From positions 1 through 36,775 of IMG/VR virus record IMGVR_UViG_3300030382_000517: a stretch of DNA of 36,775 nt; one strand, given 5' to 3'. Below the pieces are notes generated by a model. The model was not told the DNA's origin. It did not search any database and saw only the letters and a list, made by a program, of their open reading frames with translations. The stretch is from a virus. Below, piece after piece: positions 35,776 through 36,775 of the stretch (the stretch's first letter is position 1; every line of letters starts with the position of its first letter). The position numbers and the translations under genes are program-made.

Positions 35776-36764
35776 TAAGCCACCGCGTATCTGATTAGAA
35801 CAATACCAGCAGCACCGCCTACAGCACTTGAACCGCCACCTGTACCACCACTACCTGAGCCTGTGTTAACAACAGGTCCAACAATAGTTGTAGTAGCGCC
35901 ATTACCAACACCGCCTATACCTGAACCACCATCACCGCCATGACCAGCGCTCCAAGTACCTGAACCTCCACCACCGCCTGCGTAATAGGGAGTAAACGGG
36001 GAAGATAGACTGCCTACTGGACCGATGCCATAGCCTGTGGCTCCTGCACCGCCATCACCACCTTGTGAACTACCGTCTGTGTTACCTGCTTCGCCGACAG
36101 CACCTGCGCCACCGCCACCGCCAGCACCATATTCATTTGTGCTAATAGTACCGCCTTGACCGCCAGCATTACCTGTTCCTGCTCCTGAAGCAGTACCACC
36201 TGCTTGATTTGATTCGGATTTACCGCCACCACCAGAACCACCAGAACTAGGTGCGCCGTCTTTACCGCCGCCACGACCACCGCCACCAGCAGTTAAACTA
36301 AACGCAACAGAATCGCTCCCAGCGTTGCCGTGTTTATCGTTAGCAGGGTCAGGTGCAGCGCCACCTGCACCAACAGTAATAGTGTAAGGAGAAGAAGCAG
36401 GATCAATAGCGACTGTGCCTGTTAACATACCTCCAGCACCACCGCCGCCACCATTTGTTTTGTAACTGTTCTCTTGGGAGGCACCACCAGAACCGCCACC
36501 AGCAACTATCAAATAATCAACATCGCCACCACCAACAACAGTCAACGTGCCAGTACCCCTGAAAGTATGAACACGATACGTCGTACCAGAATCCTCATAC
36601 TGGGTAATAATCCCACCGAAAGCAGTTACAGGAGTTGCAGCACCGCCCAAACCGCCGTTCAACCACGCAGAAACAGCCGTAGACGGATTAGCCTTAGCCA
36701 AATCCTTACGACCCTTCCACGTAGAAACCGCAGTACTAGGGTTAGTCCTATCTTGTCGAAACAC
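35775..36764 (-). CDS. Glycine-rich fibre/adhesin-type protein, at least 329 aa
   Basis: After an N-terminal NPSTAV repeat (residues 8-13 and 26-31), the protein becomes highly Gly-rich, with runs such as GGGGGAGG and GGSGGGG up to residue 320, alternating with Asn/Ser/Thr. This resembles polyglycine-sandwich adhesins that bind receptors at fibre tips. The GTG at 36764 is not followed upstream by a stop before the window edge, so the true start could lie beyond position 36775. It ends with a typical beta strand (AGIVLIRYAVA). The following three tail-type genes probably form one receptor-binding module. Confidence 0.65.
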   Translation of the reverse strand: MFRQDRTNPSTAVSTWKGRKDLAKANPSTAVSAWLNGGLGGAATPVTAFGGIITQYEDSGTTYRVHTFRGTGTLTVVGGGDVDYLIVAGGGSGGASQENSYKTNGGGGGAGGMLTGTVAIDPASSPYTITVGAGGAAPDPANDKHGNAGSDSVAFSLTAGGGGRGGGKDGAPSSGGSGGGGKSESNQAGGTASGAGTGNAGGQGGTISTNEYGAGGGGGAGAVGEAGNTDGSSQGGDGGAGATGYGIGPVGSLSSPFTPYYAGGGGGSGTWSAGHGGDGGSGIGGVGNGATTTIVGPVVNTGSGSGGTGGGSSAVGGAAGIVLIRYAVA

Positions 36765-36775
36765 TATAAGACCTC

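Noticed and set aside
36014-36286. 90-codon minus-strand frame in the Gly-rich gene
   Set aside because: It is a Val/Gln-rich shadow produced by Gly codons in another frame; the Gly-rich product has a coherent start, repeats and end.
1-36775. Temperate-phage functions
   Set aside because: I found no integrase, recombinase, excisionase or clear CI-like repressor. The candidate operators could suit a repressor outside the visible sequence, so this is weak negative evidence only.

Overview
The window looks like nearly all of one tailed-phage genome of about 37 kb, with a short-tailed (podovirus-like) virion and modest GC (about 40-45% in stretches I counted). It encodes a terminase, portal, scaffold, HK97-like capsid protein, tail adaptor and nozzle. 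I see no tape-measure or tail-tube protein, but there are two very large candidate internal virion proteins (974 and 2243 aa). I see no integrase, CRISPR array, tRNA, rRNA or insertion sequence. The host cannot be named. An r1t-like holin, a PGRP-type amidase with a C-terminal peptidoglycan-binding domain, a near-leaderless early promoter and a perfect CRP/GlxR-type site would fit a Gram-positive, possibly actinobacterial host; this is inference.

Layout. From a 520-bp control region (11095-11614), late genes run leftward on the minus strand: small terminase, an unknown gene, four small genes, a large terminase split into two ORFs, portal, scaffold, capsid, adaptor, nozzle and fibre-like proteins. 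If the ends are joined, the same strand continues from 36775 down to 21297 with a glycine-rich fibre, three related tail proteins, a tail chaperone-like protein, the internal virion proteins, amidase, several small proteins and a holin. Early genes run rightward from 11615 to 21300 in two blocks. Block A (11.6-16.6 kb) holds small, mostly unknown genes, several with zinc or membrane motifs, plus a predicted lipoprotein transglycosylase. Block B (16.7-21.3 kb) is the replication/recombination set: Cas4/RecB-like nuclease, DnaB-like helicase, archaeo-eukaryotic-type primase, RusA-like resolvase, a probable PD-(D/E)XK protein and a sigma-region-4-like protein. No DNA polymerase was found. The two transcription units converge with a 4-bp overlap at 21297-21300.

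Most unusual are the repeated, structured 5' leaders in block A. Two share a three-way-junction fold with different stem sequences but similar loops, and four share an ACGAT box, a short hairpin and a purine-rich AGAAA(A)GAGAGA tract before the start codon. Block A is flanked by 14-bp inverted CATGACATG-type repeats, and strand composition changes near those repeats. The control region also carries a perfect TGTGA-N6-TCACA palindrome and a Fur/Zur-like palindrome.

Several genes were recovered by reading frames by eye: 9112-9264, 9451-9567, 9564-9722, 11615-11767, 13913-14017, 14471-14638, 14623-14745, 21611-21775, 21781-21921, 21959-22120, 33215-33382 and 33692-33820. Functions rest on motifs and gene order, not on database searches.
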